A stretch of 64,000 nucleotides of DNA from Cylicocyclus nassatus (Eukaryota > Nematoda > Chromadorea > Rhabditida > Strongylidae). The DNA is taken from NCBI GenBank assembly GCA_958299035.1, contig CATQJL010000112.1, forward strand, positions 44,846,941 to 44,910,940, written 5' to 3'. The notes under the pieces were generated by a model. It did no database searches, had not been told where the DNA came from, and saw nothing but the letters and a program-made list of their open reading frames with translations. Both the position numbers and the translations under genes were made by a program. Shown here piece after piece: positions 1 through 13,185 of this stretch. Each line of letters opens with the position of its first letter. Positions within the stretch are counted from its first letter, which is position 1.

Positions 1-284
1 CTTAGGTAAATGCTTCAGCTTACACGTGCAGACTTCATGGTGTTTTTGAAAATTGGGAAGGGCGAAGAAATCACGAAAAACCAGTAAAAAAACATGCAAC
101 TTTTCCAGCTTTTTGTCTTCATAATTCAAACATCGTTACCATCATTATTCGTGTGCTTCGCTTGCTTTGGAATGCTCAGAAATATTTGAAAACTAGGATA
201 TATTATAAGAAAGGCGGAGTAATTAGCGCCTCCCGAGCAGAGCAATTAGCGCTAGGAAGAAGCGGTTCAGAAGGGCATACACCC

Positions 285-1017
285 CTGTCTGGTCAAGTGT
301 CACAGTCAGTTAACCAGAATGCCACTTATCCGAGGTTGAATTTAGGGGTGACCCGAGAGAGATAGTGTGCGTAAGAGGAGAATCAGACAAATTTCCCGTA
401 AGTTGCTCTTGAGTAACTTATGGGAAAATTCAGTGGACGTATTCTTGCGGTGCAAAACTCCTAAAATTGCACGTTTTCGGCGGCCTAAATGGTAGAGGAT
501 CGATGAACAGCTGATTGCGGCGAAAGAACGAGAAAACAGGATTTCTTGGATTTCTCCTTTTTTCAGAGCTTGATTACGTTTTTCCTTCAAAAACTGCTTG
601 AAACAAGGATTTTTTGATTTTTTTCATTTGCTCTATTTTCAAAAATTTTCTTTTCAATGAATTCCTCGTCAAAATGTAGTAGTTCTGTTTTACCCATCAT
701 TTGCTTGGCGATATCTTTGATAGCGGTTGCCATCGATTTTTCTCGATAGCGGCCGCCTTTAAAGATTGTCTGTGGTGGCGCAAAAGTTTGGCACTGTCCA
801 GCCTTGAACCACGGTCTTGCGCGTTGAAACCTATTGACTTAGCCTCTCGACCAGACCACTCAAGAAGTTTAGTTTTTGAGAACGCACAAGATCTTTGGGT
901 CTGAAAAGCGATCCGAATCCGGATCGATGACTCAGTGGATGCCGGACTGAGGCGCTCTACGTTCAACGTAGACCCGTCCCCAGCCGAGTTGGGCTGAGAG
1001 GGGGTTTACTACGGGCC
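285..1017 (-). repeat. Dispersed 733-bp repeat with tRNA-like (Pol III) promoter motifs, copy 1
   Basis: This stretch matches 30497-31230 in the opposite orientation over its whole length at high identity. Read on the minus strand it starts ggcccgtagtaaacc and ends near gaccagaca. About 165 bases in are an A-box-like tggtcgagagg (843-853) and a B-box-like ggttcaaggct (800-810), spaced as in a tRNA. This suggests a tRNA(Ser/Leu)-derived head, as in a SINE. The short frames inside are not coding. No target duplication was recognised. Confidence 0.6.
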
Positions 1018-1831
1018 ATGGTCTTACAGCATCTCTGTATCTCACCTTGGCGGAAACACTGCTACTTGTCTAATTATTAGATAGAAGACTTGATAAAAGC
1101 CTGTTGGCGCTTTCGAGCTCTCTAAAAAGTGACGGATGAATTCATATAAGCGGGAAGATCCGAAAACGAGGTTTTGCCTGAACAATGCTTTCGTGACATC
1201 CGCGATACCTGCTGTTTAGTGATAATGCGGTCAATGATTTAGCAGAACCTGTTTAGCACATTGTGATTGAACAAGCAATAAACAATGGCAATTTGGAAAA
1301 CCATAGTTCCAACTAATGTACTGCAGAAAACAAATAAACAATCTCTAAGCGATGAATTTTGCTTGAATTTTTTCTCCTACCTAGAGTCTGTGCATGTGCA
1401 CTGTTATTGTTGCCGAATCTTCCACTAACCAACCTTGCACTTCGATACACATTATTAGCTATTGTAGAAGCTCGTACATGTGTTTTCAGAAAATAACTAA
1501 CCTGTACAGTCTCCGACTTGGAGAAAATACGAACGATCATGTGTAAATGTCAAGGCAAAGCTTATCCCCAGTTATAGAGAACAGCAATGATGTTACTTGT
1601 GAGAAAAATAAATGGCGATTAATGGCGCCTTTAGAGGAGTTGAGCGCGTTCAAAATTCATCCAGAAAGAAATTATCACTGTTCGCTGGCTTGCATCATTC
1701 AGGCAATGCTAGGTAAAAACGTTCAATGTGGTCTTTGCATGACTCTAATTACTGGTGGTACAAAGATGGAATCATTTACAACTCGTGCACGATTGCTGTC
1801 GCCTGGAAGAGTATGAGAGTTTGATATTTAG
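1018..1831. other. No complete gene seen; possible degenerate upstream cathepsin B exon
   Basis: Between the repeat and the cathepsin B exons no clean coding exon is visible. Around 1718-1775 one plus frame reads NYWWYKDGIIYNSC, which resembles the segment of cathepsin B before the occluding-loop cysteines. It has no usable splice sites and soon meets a stop codon. A CGSCWAF-type exon with the catalytic Cys was looked for and not found. Confidence 0.4.
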
Positions 1832-2296
1832 CACAAACGCATTATACCGTTCCAAATAACGAGACGCTCATCATGAAGGAAATAATGACCAACGGACCTG
1901 TAGTGGCCGCATTCGAGCTGTACAAAGACTTCTCATGGTACACCGATGGCGTTTACGTCGTAAGCACCCTCACTTCTGTTAATAATTTGCGTAAACTCAA
2001 GAACAAACAATGCAGTTATAGCATTTATAGACCATAATCATCAAAGATTCTAGCATAAGAGTGCCGATGTGTCTGAGATGGGGCATGCAGTAAAGCTCAT
2101 CGGCTGGGGAGAAGAGAACGGCGTAGCCTACTGGTTGGCTGCCAATAGTTACAACACCTATTGGGGAGAAAAAGGTTGGGTGTTGAATACTATATAAGCT
2201 TGTTAAGTTCCACCTTCAGGCTTTTTCCGTATTCTTCGTGGGGTCAACCACATCAAAATCGAGGAATATATAGAAGCAGGAACAATGAAACTTTGA
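1832..2296 (+). pseudogene. Cathepsin B-like cysteine protease, last three exons (fragment)
   Basis: Three exons join in frame: 1832-1959, 2054-2174 and 2220-2296. Acceptors are atttag, attctag and ccttcag; donors are gtaagc and gttggg. They encode VPNNETLIMKEIMTNGPVVA, then [10 protein letters not shown] with the catalytic His, [12 protein letters not shown] with the catalytic Asn, and RGVNHIKIEE before the stop. This is the C-terminal half of the papain-family (C1A) cathepsin B fold, secreted or lysosomal proteases that nematodes use for blood or tissue digestion. The usual Trp after the Asn is Tyr, and the family Cys of the NxCxIE segment is Ile. The catalytic Cys exons are missing from the visible upstream DNA. 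It is either the 3' end of a gene entering from the left or a decayed copy; a relic is somewhat more likely. Confidence 0.75.
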
Positions 2297-5200
2297 TGTC
2301 GTTAAGTTGTCACAAGGATTTATAATTCAAACGATGCTGTTATTTTGTTTAAACAGCCATAGAAAGATATATTCTGTTTTCACAGACGCAGTAGACATGT
2401 CCATGAGTTTGGAACAGATCAAATATATTCAGCCAGCTTTGCACAAAAACATAAGTGATTTCATGAATAAACGCGATATTTATGCCATCCTAGGCAAGTG
2501 GCATGGAGAGCATTCTAGCTAGTGATGAGCTAAGCAAGATGAAGATTATTGGACCTCAAATTTGTGCTCCTTTACCGATCTTTCATGAAAAATTTTCAAA
2601 ATGTGTTAACAATTTCGTAATGGTCGTTGTTATTTGGTGGATTCTGCAGCAGATTCCAACATTATGCGACTAGAGCGAAACTTATACAGCATAGATGAAG
2701 CAGTGCAGCCTCTGCGAAGCAAGATTGACGTACTCGTTTAAAGAGCGTATCAACGGCAGTGTCGGGAGCACCAGCACCGCTTCCGCGCGTCCGCTTCGCC
2801 TGGACTCTGCATTTCTTTCGCGAAATGTTCTCTGATCACTTTCCCACCGGTGGGAAAGGCGGAGCCTCAGTCGATTGGATATGATTAGAGAGCATGTTCG
2901 CGGAAGAGGTGCCGAGCCTCGCGGAGGAATGGAGATGCTGATGCACCCGACATTGCACTTGATAAGCCCTGTACATAGGTTAATGCATAAATATTGCACG
3001 TTCCTTGTACTGCCGCGGCAGAGAAGGTATAAAAATGTGTGAAGTTCTAAGTATCATAAGTAAAGTATCATTTAAGTATCATTCTATAAAGCATGACAAG
3101 CTTTTTGGGATAGCGTAGGGTTTTTATCCAAAATAATCCCACAAATTTCCAACTTGCTAAAATTCATCTATCGATCTTATCCGTATCGTGGTGTATTATG
3201 AGAGCAAACGTAAGTGATAGGCCACATAAGCATTTCTTGTTCACGATTCTTTTCTAAACATTGCTCATGCGGTGACTGATTATCATCTAGCCACTTAAAG
3301 TGGTTCTTTCTCTTTGCAGAACTCAGCGATGGAAGAAGTGTTGCCAAAGATTAAGAAAAAGTTTTTTTGCCTATTCTTCTCTTGTATCCGCCATTTCCTC
3401 TTTTCGATGTGCTTTTGCACCAAGGGTGCTTGCGAAAAGACTGCTTCTATTTACTGCGAAGATGTGGCGTTCAGAAACTTACGGTGTGATTAAGTTTTCG
3501 AAGAGAGTAATGTTTGCAGTTTCCCTACTAAACATAGAGTCAGAAAAGTTTTTTCGCACTTGTGTCTTCCGCTTGACATTAGTCACGAAAAACTACAGTA
3601 GGCGAAGTTGAATATAACACACCTTGAAAAAAGTTGCCAACATCAGACAATGGCGAGCGCACAGCGTAACCATACTAGTACAATAAGTTTCTAAAGAACA
3701 AGAAAGGTTGAAAAAGCATAGGAACCAAGATAGGGGGCAGTATAGATTGCTACGTCATGCAAACAATTAGCAGCTCGAATAAAGTTTTTCTGTCCATGCA
3801 CACTTGATTTCGTCGATCTTGTAAAGCTATTATAGAACACTTTTTTTTTTTCAGAGAAATAACGTGCAATTCTTTTCTTTTCAGTCATTTCTTTTTTTCG
3901 CAACCTCTAATCTGATCAACAGCCTTTTTCTGCATGGGAAATGACTCACACTCCAACCGAGTAACGTGAATCTGGGAGAAATCGTCGTTTTTTCTTAAAC
4001 GCGGAATCTGCTTTGGATGTCTATCAATGCATTTGGCGAAGAGCTATAATAACACATTTCTCAAGGTCTGTGTTTTATGCACGATCGTGACAGAACGTCA
4101 AAACGGAGTGGCTTTTTGCTAATGACATAAATCGAAAGGCTGTTAGACGGAGTTGAGTCCTGAATAAGCGACTTGATCTGAAAAGGCAAATGAAACGTAT
4201 CCAATAGAAAAACCATATACTTGGGGAGTTGATCAACCCGGTGAAAGTTCGGTCGTATAGATTACTGACGCCAGTTGATGCTATAATTAGATTAAAATGC
4301 GATGTGATAGATGATAATTGAAACTGTCATAAAATCATCCTAGAATAGTTTTAAAAACAAAGCAATATATTTTGTACAGTTTGTGCAGTTATAAGCTTTT
4401 TGCAGCTCAATTTCAAAAAAAAAGGCGTATCCATTCTGAATAAAGTGATCATAACCACTTCCAAAAGCACTAATGAGTCCTTTCTCAAAATGACAGTGAT
4501 TCTCCCGATTTAGATGAACGAGACAATCCTCCTAATTCCTGGTGATCTATCTAACTATTCTCAGACTGTTTTGTCGGAAAAAAATTGAAAATTTATTTTT
4601 CATTTAAGGTGAACAATATGGTGTAAAATTCTCTGAATTTGCTGAAAAAAATTTTTTAGAGAAAAAGAGTCATCCTAATTTTTACTCTTGCTTGGAAAAT
4701 TTTTGAGTTATCTCTCCTGTTGAATATCAGGTCGTTTCAAAAGTTTCTTTCGTTTTTTTCAGCTATCATAAAAAAACACCTGGAATAAAGATGGGCGAAC
4801 ACAACCATTCGTCGCAGCTTTTCTTCCTCTTTAAAGGTCATGTTTTTTTCTGAACTAGTTCTCTTCGTAAATAGCGAAACAACCGCCGTTCCGAACTATG
4901 GTTTACACCATGAACAAGTTTGGCAATCTTTCAGAATTTTCGTTGCAATTTATAGAACAGCTTTGATAGCAGGTAGACAAAACAAAGTGCAATACAAAAA
5001 ATTTTTCGCTGCATCAAGTGGCTTTTGCAATTTCTCAAACAAACTGAACCGAAAAAAATGCGTTTGACTGCGATAAAAACCAGGGCCTCGAAAGTTTATT
5101 TCGGCAATTATTTTAGGACCACAAAAGGAGTGGGTGAAAACATAATCGCTCTAAAGAAGCGGAATTGCTGCCTTGAATAATCTTCGAAGTGCTTTTTTAT

Positions 5201-6495
5201 CAAGTGTTTTTATGACAAGTCGAACAAGAACTTTAGAAACGACTTAATATTAAGTGATGCTTGCGAAAAACCTTATTAACCTCATTGTCTTTACCTAACT
5301 TTACTTATCCCTACTGTTTTCAATTCACAAAATTTAGCACGCTACAACGTAATTCTAGTGATTCGAATTTGCGCAGACTGGACTAATTTTCGCCCATTTT
5401 AGATCACCTATATAATTTTTCGACTCTCTGCATAACTTGTTTGGATTGTTTACTTGCTGATGAATAGGTCATTTTCGCAGTGAAGGGAAATCTTTGATTT
5501 GCACAAGATTGCTTTTCTTCCTCTAAGAAGAAGATTCTTGAAAGAAGAAAAGCACCTAATAAAGTTTTCAGGCGACGGCATTTTCTTGCATTCTTTGATG
5601 ATTGCAAAGGACTATGAAGAGAAATGTCCACAAAAAACTTAGACAACAGGTTTTTGAATCAAAGACAGAAAGCAGAGATCAGTTGTGTCTATTTTTGATT
5701 ATCTTGCCCTCCTGCAATGCTGCTACCCAAATTCTACAGTTTGTTCTTTTCTCGCGGCACTCCTGTATTGAAAAGCTAATGAAGTCCTGTTATCATAGTT
5801 CACAATCTAAGTGTGTTTTCTTTTGCTTTGTATGTGGAAGTTTTTCAATCAAACTAAGCCCCACTTCACCTGCTCTTCATAAAAATAAATTTGAAAAACT
5901 TGTATCAAGCAGTCTTTCAATCACGTCTAACGCCATCCTAAACGATGTTTGACTAAACTTTTTCAGACCCAGCAAATATTCGACCGTGAGTTTTCTCCGC
6001 TCGCTCTGAGGGATTGGGTGGGATAGCTGCAGCCCCCCATACAACGTTCTGAACGAGAAAACTGCCATCATCTGGAAAAAATTTGAAAGCATTTTGCGAA
6101 GATCTGAGCACTATAAACCAATCAAGTGCCTATTATACTACAAAACGGATGAAAGGACACTCTAAATCCTTCATAGTCTCTTTTGCAGAAATTTCTCCTT
6201 TTTCGCGACTAGGTCATTTGTAGTATCTTGGAGTATTTCGCAACTTTGGGTTTCTGGGTTTTTAACTCCGTTAAGAATAGTTAAACTTTTATTATGCTTC
6301 ATTCAAGAGAAAGTATTTCCAACACACGTGTTCATAAAACTTACCTAGAACTTTTCTTCGCTACCTTTTATTTTCTGGCCGCAACAAAAAATATCTACAA
6401 TTCTTCAATGGAAACTTTGGTAAGGAAGTCTTGCAGTTGTAATTATGTAATTATCAATTATCCTGTAATTATCAATTTGCATTGGCTTACATATA
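2297..6495. other. Intergenic AT-rich DNA with repeat fragments
   Basis: No gene was recognised. A GC-richer block at 2680-3000 shares about 50 bases (ggagatgctgatgc to gataagccctgt) with 15071-15113, so it is repetitive. At 4731 the sequence caggtcgtttcaaaag looks like one end of a mariner-type element without a visible partner. The short open frames (for example 3300-3611 and 5602-5952) have no family resemblance and look like chance. Confidence 0.5.
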
Positions 6496-7482
6496 TTAGG
6501 TCGTTCCGAAGGTAATGTTCCCTTCAAATGTACGCCACAATTCGCGCAAGCAAGCTTTCCAGGACATCTTGGCAGCATTTGATGCAGAATTTCATTCTCT
6601 TTCTAATGGTTATAGGATCATTGCACAATATTCGATAAGCTCCAAAAAAATTACCAAAATCTGCGACCCATGCTTTTTGGGAAGGTTGAGTTTCTTAATT
6701 TTTCCAAATTTTTACAGCAATTCTCCGAAGGAGTCCAAGTAACAGGTGGATTGAGCAAACCCTATAGGAAACAGCACGATTTTTTTTCTATCTTCCAGGG
6801 CTCGTCATAATTTTTGTATAGGTTTTTGGATGAAAAACCGAATTTTGGCAGGCTCGTCTCAGGCACAAATGCATTAAACACCAATAAACCTTCGGATTTT
6901 GAAACTTTCGAAGATGGATTATGGATTAACACTAGTTTTACAAACCAAATGAGCATTCACCGCTTCAGATTAGCAGCTTTCGAAATTTCCGGGTACAGCG
7001 TGGGACGTCCTGGAAAACCTGAATTATGATGATTTTATTTCGGAAAGCTTGATGAATCGGAAACAGAAAACAACTATTAGAAAGAGGAGAAAAAGCTGCG
7101 TCGAATGACACCCGAACTGCTTGCCGGTTGTTGTTCTGTGAGCTTTGAGATAATCCATTATGGAATTTGATGGCATTGAAAAGCTGATTCCAGAAACTCT
7201 AAGAAGCAAGCTAAGGAAAATGAAATGCCCTATAGGATTTCTCTATCTACCTGTCACTTGCACTTCTTCGAAGAATAGGTACAAAAATTCAGAAAAATAG
7301 CCGAACTTGACCATGGACCATGGCAGTAAGTCGCAGATTTTGGTACTTTTTCGAGAGCTCATTGAATATTTTGCGATGAAATTGCAACCATTAGAAAGGG
7401 TTCTAAGTTCTCTTGAAAATCTTGATTCCATGATATGTGGCATTCATTTGAAAAAAGCGACATTACTTTCGGAACGACCTGA
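6496..7482. mobile_element. Mariner-type foldback MITE, 987 bp
   Basis: The left end ttaggtcgttccgaaggta and the right end, read back, tcaggtcgttccgaaagta are inverted repeats flanked by TA on both sides (6494-6495 and 7483-7484). The similarity continues inward through most of each half, so the element is a long imperfect palindrome. No transposase frame is present. A related degenerate copy lies near 57007-57900. The TTAGGT start and TA target are typical of mariner/Tc1 elements. Confidence 0.75.
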
Positions 7483-10400
7483 TATTACATCATCACTTTC
7501 AAATAATAAGTAATGTGTACTCTGAACTTTCAACAATCAGAACTCTTTGCAATAAATTCAATCATCTGCTTGAGTGAAGAGTTTTGGAGAGTTATCGGTT
7601 GTTCCATATGTTACATTGACATAATACAAGATTTCAAAGCAAGCTCTACTAGATGGCATTCAAAAGTTCGCAACGAGTTGATTGCATCAAGTTTCAAGCT
7701 AAAACAACAAAAATCGATTTACTCAAAAATGGAAATAATCGTATCGCAGTGCAAAACAGTTCCTCAAAGTCCCCAATCGCTCAAGCTATACTCTTCCCAT
7801 AAGAGAATTCATAGCTGCCTTTTTTGCAATGACTAGAAATCAAGAAAAAATAATGTTTCAAAACTAAATTTGTTTCAACACAACAAAATTTGTTTTACTC
7901 ATACAAAAAGAAAATTTTGAGTAATATTTTCAAACTAACGGTTCTGTGCTCCTCGCAAATATGTGCTTATATAGCTTACTCACTCTGAAATAATTCCACA
8001 ATCTTGCAGCCTTGTATGTGTCACTTCTTGAGAAAAATCAGTTTGAAGATTCGAATACGGAAAGACTTGTGGGACAGCTTAAAACTTGTAGATGGGTTTG
8101 CACCGTTGCCGTATACTAAATATATGCAAAACTTCGACGAAAACAAATGTGTAGGTACAAGCAAGCCACCTTCTAATCTAAATAATAGCTTCCTATTATG
8201 AGTAGAAAAATTAGCCTCCGAAAAATAAGGTGTCTGAGAGATCTTAAGAATAAAGTTCACGAATAGCCCGTCTTCTTTTTTCCTTTTCCCTTTTGTTCAA
8301 CTGCGCTCAATATTTTAAGTGCTTACGCAACTATTCACACCCAACTCTAATTTGTTTGTTTTCCATGTTTTCATGCAGTGCATTGTAAAACGATCAGGTC
8401 AAACCACCATTACTGTCTCTGTAAAACTGATTGCATACGTGCATCACTTTCTGGAGGAACCTGTTTATGTCGATTCTTTACTTTTTCCACAAGAATCACT
8501 TAACATCTTTAACTAGTCTCATATACAGCTGTAATAGCTAGGAATGTGGGCTAACTGGACAAATTCTAAGGATATACTCATGTTTTTGGCGAATTCGAGT
8601 TATGTGAATCACCGGTGGGTATGCTACTCTTGAAGTTCCTTGAATTCGCACACAAGTCGTCATCGGGCAGCGTTTGCTTTTGTGCTGGTATTCAACACAT
8701 TCTGCCAAACAGAAATCGTTTCTTTAATCGTAATCAAAAGAAGTGGGAGGAGCGGAGAGAGCGAACACTTGAAGGAGCGAATAAATGCATTATTGGTTAC
8801 AAGACCACATTACCGGGTGCTGCGCAAGGGCGGCTGCTGCACGTTCTTCTCTTTCGTCACACACTTCACTCATTGAAGAACTAGAAACTGATTCGACGAA
8901 TTTCGTAGAGTGTCGTACTAGAAAAAACTCGGTCAAAATGCCACGAACTTACTATGATTGTCAGCTGCCCTTTCAGCTTCGGTAGTTGCTTGTTTGCTAA
9001 AGCTAAAACGTTTTAAATGCTTGAACTCTTCTCAATCACGACTCCTTCATTGTTTCCTTTCCCCTTGAACCTACTAAATTCTTTTCCAAATACTGTATCA
9101 ATTTTCAACGGCGCACATTTAGAAGTTTATCTCTGATCTCAGCCACTTATTTTTAAGCACTACAATTTCTTGCTGAGTACTGTGAATTTATGATTTAACT
9201 ATTATTTATGACACTGGTTTGGTAACTGGCTTCACAAAATTATGCCATGCTCTTCAAAGTTTTCGCCTTTATGAGGCTCTTCTTGGCGCAGTTGTTAACA
9301 TCATTCACAAGCCTTCAGTTTTTACTCTCTCAAAACTATTGAATCTGAAAAGTATTTCTTTTTTATCTCACCAAAAGAGCGGACTCCAACTGATTTCTCC
9401 GACAATCGGTGTTACCATCCACATCACTGAGAGCGATTGGAGCAGCTCTACTTGTGAAGCTTTCTTCTATGCTAATCAAAGTACAAATGCTATCATAATA
9501 TACAAAAGCTTGGCTAGCTGGTCGTGCTTCATTTGCGCGTGCCTTCTTAGCCACAACGAACCAAAGAATTTTTGTAACATATGCGCTCATATTTTCTTCA
9601 GAAATCCAAATTCTGCAAAAGTCCAATTCTTCTGTGCTAAATTTTCATTTTTGAATGAACGTAATGGCAAAGTCAAAACAGACGCAATTTACCTGTTAAA
9701 TCTGATCATTTCTTTACTTTCTTATTCTGAGTACAAATCCTACCAGCATATGCAAGTCATTAGTAGGATGAACTCTACATTAACTGTTTATTAGTTGTAA
9801 TTTCGCCGAAAAAAACTGGCCGAAAGAGGCGTTACGAGCATAACTGTAAAAGACTTCAATATTTCCATTTGAAAACTCCTGATCGTTTTCTGAAAATCTC
9901 GCAATATTGCAGAATTTGTGGTAATCAGTAGATAAAACTTGCAGCAATGCTTAATGGTGTTTAGTTTCTATTTGGGTATTTTGTTTGCTTCTACATCATT
10001 TTCCAATGAGGGATCATCAAAGCAACTTGAATTAAACCGGTTCTTCTAATTTGTTGTTCTTTTATGCTTAAGTTCTACTGTATAAATAGAACTACCTACC
10101 AAAATATAGTGACCCATTTACTCTTGAATAATTACGCGCTACTCACTATAGTAAAAAAAGAGAAGGAAAAGGACGAGAAGTCAATGGTTTTTAGTATCCT
10201 TTGAAGTAATTGGCTAACTAGATCCTTTTTTGTTCGGCACATGCACCTTGATCTAGTGTAAAGTGGCCAGCATTTGCACTTTTCCATGTAGATTAGTCAT
10301 AGATCTCATTGTTCACTATGATGACTCACTTCACATCAGGAAAGTTCGCATTGTTTATTATGTAGTGTACTTGAACTGCGTTGTTCACCGAGACATCAGA

Positions 10401-11096
10401 AGACTCATAGAAAGTAAGATGATGTCGCAGATCGCATTTGGAAGTTTGTGAGTAACAGAGCACATTTTGCTTCATTCTAATTTATCTAGATTGCCTGTCA
10501 TCTTCGGTTTATACAAACAAATTAAGTTGTAAAGTGCAAATCTATATATTGCAATCACTGCAAACCAGTTTCTAATCCATATTGTATGAAAATTGCTTTC
10601 ATTAATAAAAATAAAGAAATGGCAAAAATCAGTCCCTTTCACGATTAATCACAGTTATTTATACAACCAACCCCCTTGTAACAGATGCTCAATAAAAAGA
10701 TCCCCGAATATTGTGAAACTTTTAGCTAAACAAATTTGATAAGTGAGATCCGATCCGACTGAGATAAAGTCACCTTCGCTTCTTCAGAAGCCTAAAGATC
10801 GTTTATTAAGAACTTTCCTACAGTAAGCTTCTTAATCCAGCTAGTTCTCTACCTTTGCCTAACTTCCCTGTTGCAAGAATGTCAGGATAGATGGACATCA
10901 TCGCTATGCAAGTTTCCGCATAAAATAATGTTTGTAGGGCAAAGACGGAATACACATTGCAATACATATATTTTTGTTGTTAGTTGCATTGCTTACTGAA
11001 ATTTGGAATGTAGCGCTCCTAAGTCGAGATCTCTTCCTTGTAAGTCAAAGACTCATAAATCGTTTCATTCTTGCCTAAAGTGATGATATATATAAT
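7483..11096. other. Intergenic; one unassigned candidate exon near 9.4-9.6 kb
   Basis: No recognised gene. The longest plus frame (9219-9794, 191 codons) is AT-rich and resembles nothing known to me. On the minus strand of the same place a frame of about 80 codons (about 9377-9610) lies between a tttgcag acceptor and a gtgag donor and has more ordinary composition. It could be one exon of an unknown gene, but no partner exons were found. The rest shows only short chance frames. Confidence 0.3.
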
Positions 11097-11613
11097 ACTA
11101 GCTGGCTTACCCGGCTCCGCCCGGCCCTGTCGAAATACCATGATAAAGCTCTCATCCCTATCTCTGTACAACCTTTCCCTGTGCCCACGTCTACATGTCC
11201 ATTCATTATTCCCGCTATTTTAGTAAACAACATGCTCGATTACCCCCTGTGAAAACACCCAGCCCCGTAGCTCAAACTTTGCAAAATATTCGATAAAATC
11301 GGTAAAAGTAAGATAATCCTGAAAACTAATATTGTATTCGGAATCCCCATGCTCGATTACCCCCCCCCCCCTGTGCCAAATCTCACCCCGTAGGTGAACT
11401 CTGCAAAAAAATCGATAAAAATGATAAATCGATATTGATGAAGGAAATAGCCTGCGACACCCACCTCCCCCCCCCCCCCTCGAAGTGTATGTGTGCCAAG
11501 TTTGGTCCGGATCGGTTGAGAAATGGAATTTTTTATTTCGAAACATACATACAAAGAGACATACATGCAGACATACATACAAACAAACAGACATTCAGCT
11601 ATATATATAAGAT
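11097..11613 (+). repeat. 'acccggctccgcccg' dispersed repeat, copy A
   Basis: Begins actagctggcttaccc-ggctccgcccg and ends in a degenerate GACA/CATA microsatellite followed by cagctatatatataagat. The middle holds the family blocks 'caaactttgcaaaa-tcgataaaa' and 'gtgccaagtttggtccggat'. Two poly-C runs (11360-11372 and about 11466-11479) interrupt it. Other copies are at 14729-15027, 39862-40919 (minus), 42548-43265 (interrupted) and 46124-46399. No coding frame is credible and the transposon class is not known to me. Confidence 0.7.
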
Positions 11614-11634
11614 ATGCTTCCTCCCTACCAAGTA

Positions 11635-12582
11635 TTAGGTTGTTACATGCGTCTTGTTACACTTCAAGTTCTTACGACGATAAATCGTGAACTTCATGAT
11701 TTCAATAGGGCTCCAGGGTACCATTCGATAGAGCAAAGCAAACTCTACAAGATAGTATGCAAAATTCGCACCAGCTTCGACTCCCCATAAACTTGCATGG
11801 GTAATGTGGGTCGCACTGAAGGCTCAAAAACTAAGAAAAATTTATATTTTCGTGCGAAAAATCCTCCGCATCTCCAACTTGTTCAGGCAGATTGCACACC
11901 ACATCAGACACTCATATGTACCATTACTGTATTTTTTCCTCGCCTAGAAACTGAGAAAACGAAAATTTTCTTGTTTTTACAAAAACGGAGCTGTGCTGTT
12001 TCTATTCATGTAGCTGTATACTACAAGCCCTTAAAAGTATAACCGTAAATTTTTAGCTTTCCAGAAGCCCTAGTTTTCGAAGAATACCAAATTTAGCTTC
12101 TCCCACTCGAAAGTTCAATGCTAAGTTAGGAAATTTTCGAAAATTAGGGCTTCTGGAGAGCTGAACATTTATGGTTATACTTCCAAGGGTTTGTAGTATG
12201 CAGCTATATGAATAGAAACAGCATAGCTTCGTTTTTGTAAAAATTGAAAAAAAAATTCTTTTCTCGGTTTCTAGATGAGCAAGAACTACAGCAAGGGTAC
12301 ATATCAGTGTTTGATATAGTGGATAATTTTTTGAGCAAGTTGGAGATTCGTAAAATTTTTCTGAACAAAGATATGAATTTTCCCTAATTTTTGAGCCTTT
12401 ACTACGACTCAGATTTTGGTGCAAAGTTACAGTGCGTCGAAATTCGTGCAAACTTTTGCACACTATCCTGAAGAGCTTGCTTTGCTTTATCGCATGGCAT
12501 CCTGTAGCCCTGTAAAGAACGTGAGGTGCATGACTTATCGCCGTTAGAAATTAAGTGTAACAAGACTTATGTAACAACCTAA
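11635..12582. mobile_element. Mariner-type foldback MITE, 948 bp
   Basis: Terminal repeats ttaggttgttacatgcgtc and, at the right end read back, ttaggttgttacataagtc are flanked by TA on both sides (11633-11634, 12583-12584). The two halves are inverted copies through to a centre near 12090; for example, the frame at 11797-12042 recurs reversed at 12180-12420. No transposase. It directly abuts copy A of the 'acccggctccgcccg' repeat. Confidence 0.8.
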
Positions 12583-12782
12583 TATTTCTCTGAGCAAGTG
12601 CCGAATGTATCGTCGATTCTTCGATCGCACGGACTGAGCATCACGGCGGAGTTGGGGCCGCGAGGTAAAACGCTTGCCCCAGTACAAATTCGCCATTGTA
12701 GAAATCGTGCTCTCGCCCATTTCAGCCTCGCCGCGCGGCCCCCAAAATTTGAGCAGTCCGTTCGGCGAAGGAACCGACGACT

Positions 12783-13185
12783 TAGGTTATTGCATGACGA
12801 AGACGCAGTACCTTTGGGAGCGAATGCGGCTGTATTAGCAACAAAGCGCATAAAACGCTGGTTTATAACGGTGACGATAGGTGCGCGCCGAACTCGCGCC
12901 CGCTCAACTAAGGGAACAACAATAGGTTGCATCAACGGTTGCTGAGGTTGCTGGGGTTGCCGAGGTTGCCGGCGTTGCCGGGGTTGGAGACAGCTTAGAG
13001 CCGCAAAATGTGGAGGCTATCAAGCGTATCAGACTATCAGGACCGGCAACTCCGGCAACCTCGACAACCCCGTCAACCTCGGCAGCCGTAGCAACCTTGG
13101 CAACGCCAGCAACCACAACCGTTGCCGGCAACTTATGGCTGTTCCCTAAAATTGCTTCTGCGCTTTCGTCGTGCAGTAACTTACT
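12783..13185. mobile_element. Palindromic TIR element carrying an inverted GGTTGCCGA-type minisatellite
   Basis: Ends are inverted repeats: ggttattgcatgacgaag on the left and, read back, agttactgcacgacgaaag on the right. Inside, 12930-12990 is a run of 9-base units like ggttgccga, and 13040-13130 is the same array inverted (tcggcaacc type), meeting near 13015. Both strands therefore show false low-complexity frames. A smaller relative with the same kind of ends sits at 15752-15912. Confidence 0.55.

Noticed and set aside
9219..9794. 191-codon plus open frame
   Set aside because: AT-rich, no family resemblance and no splice or start context; the opposite strand is also largely open.
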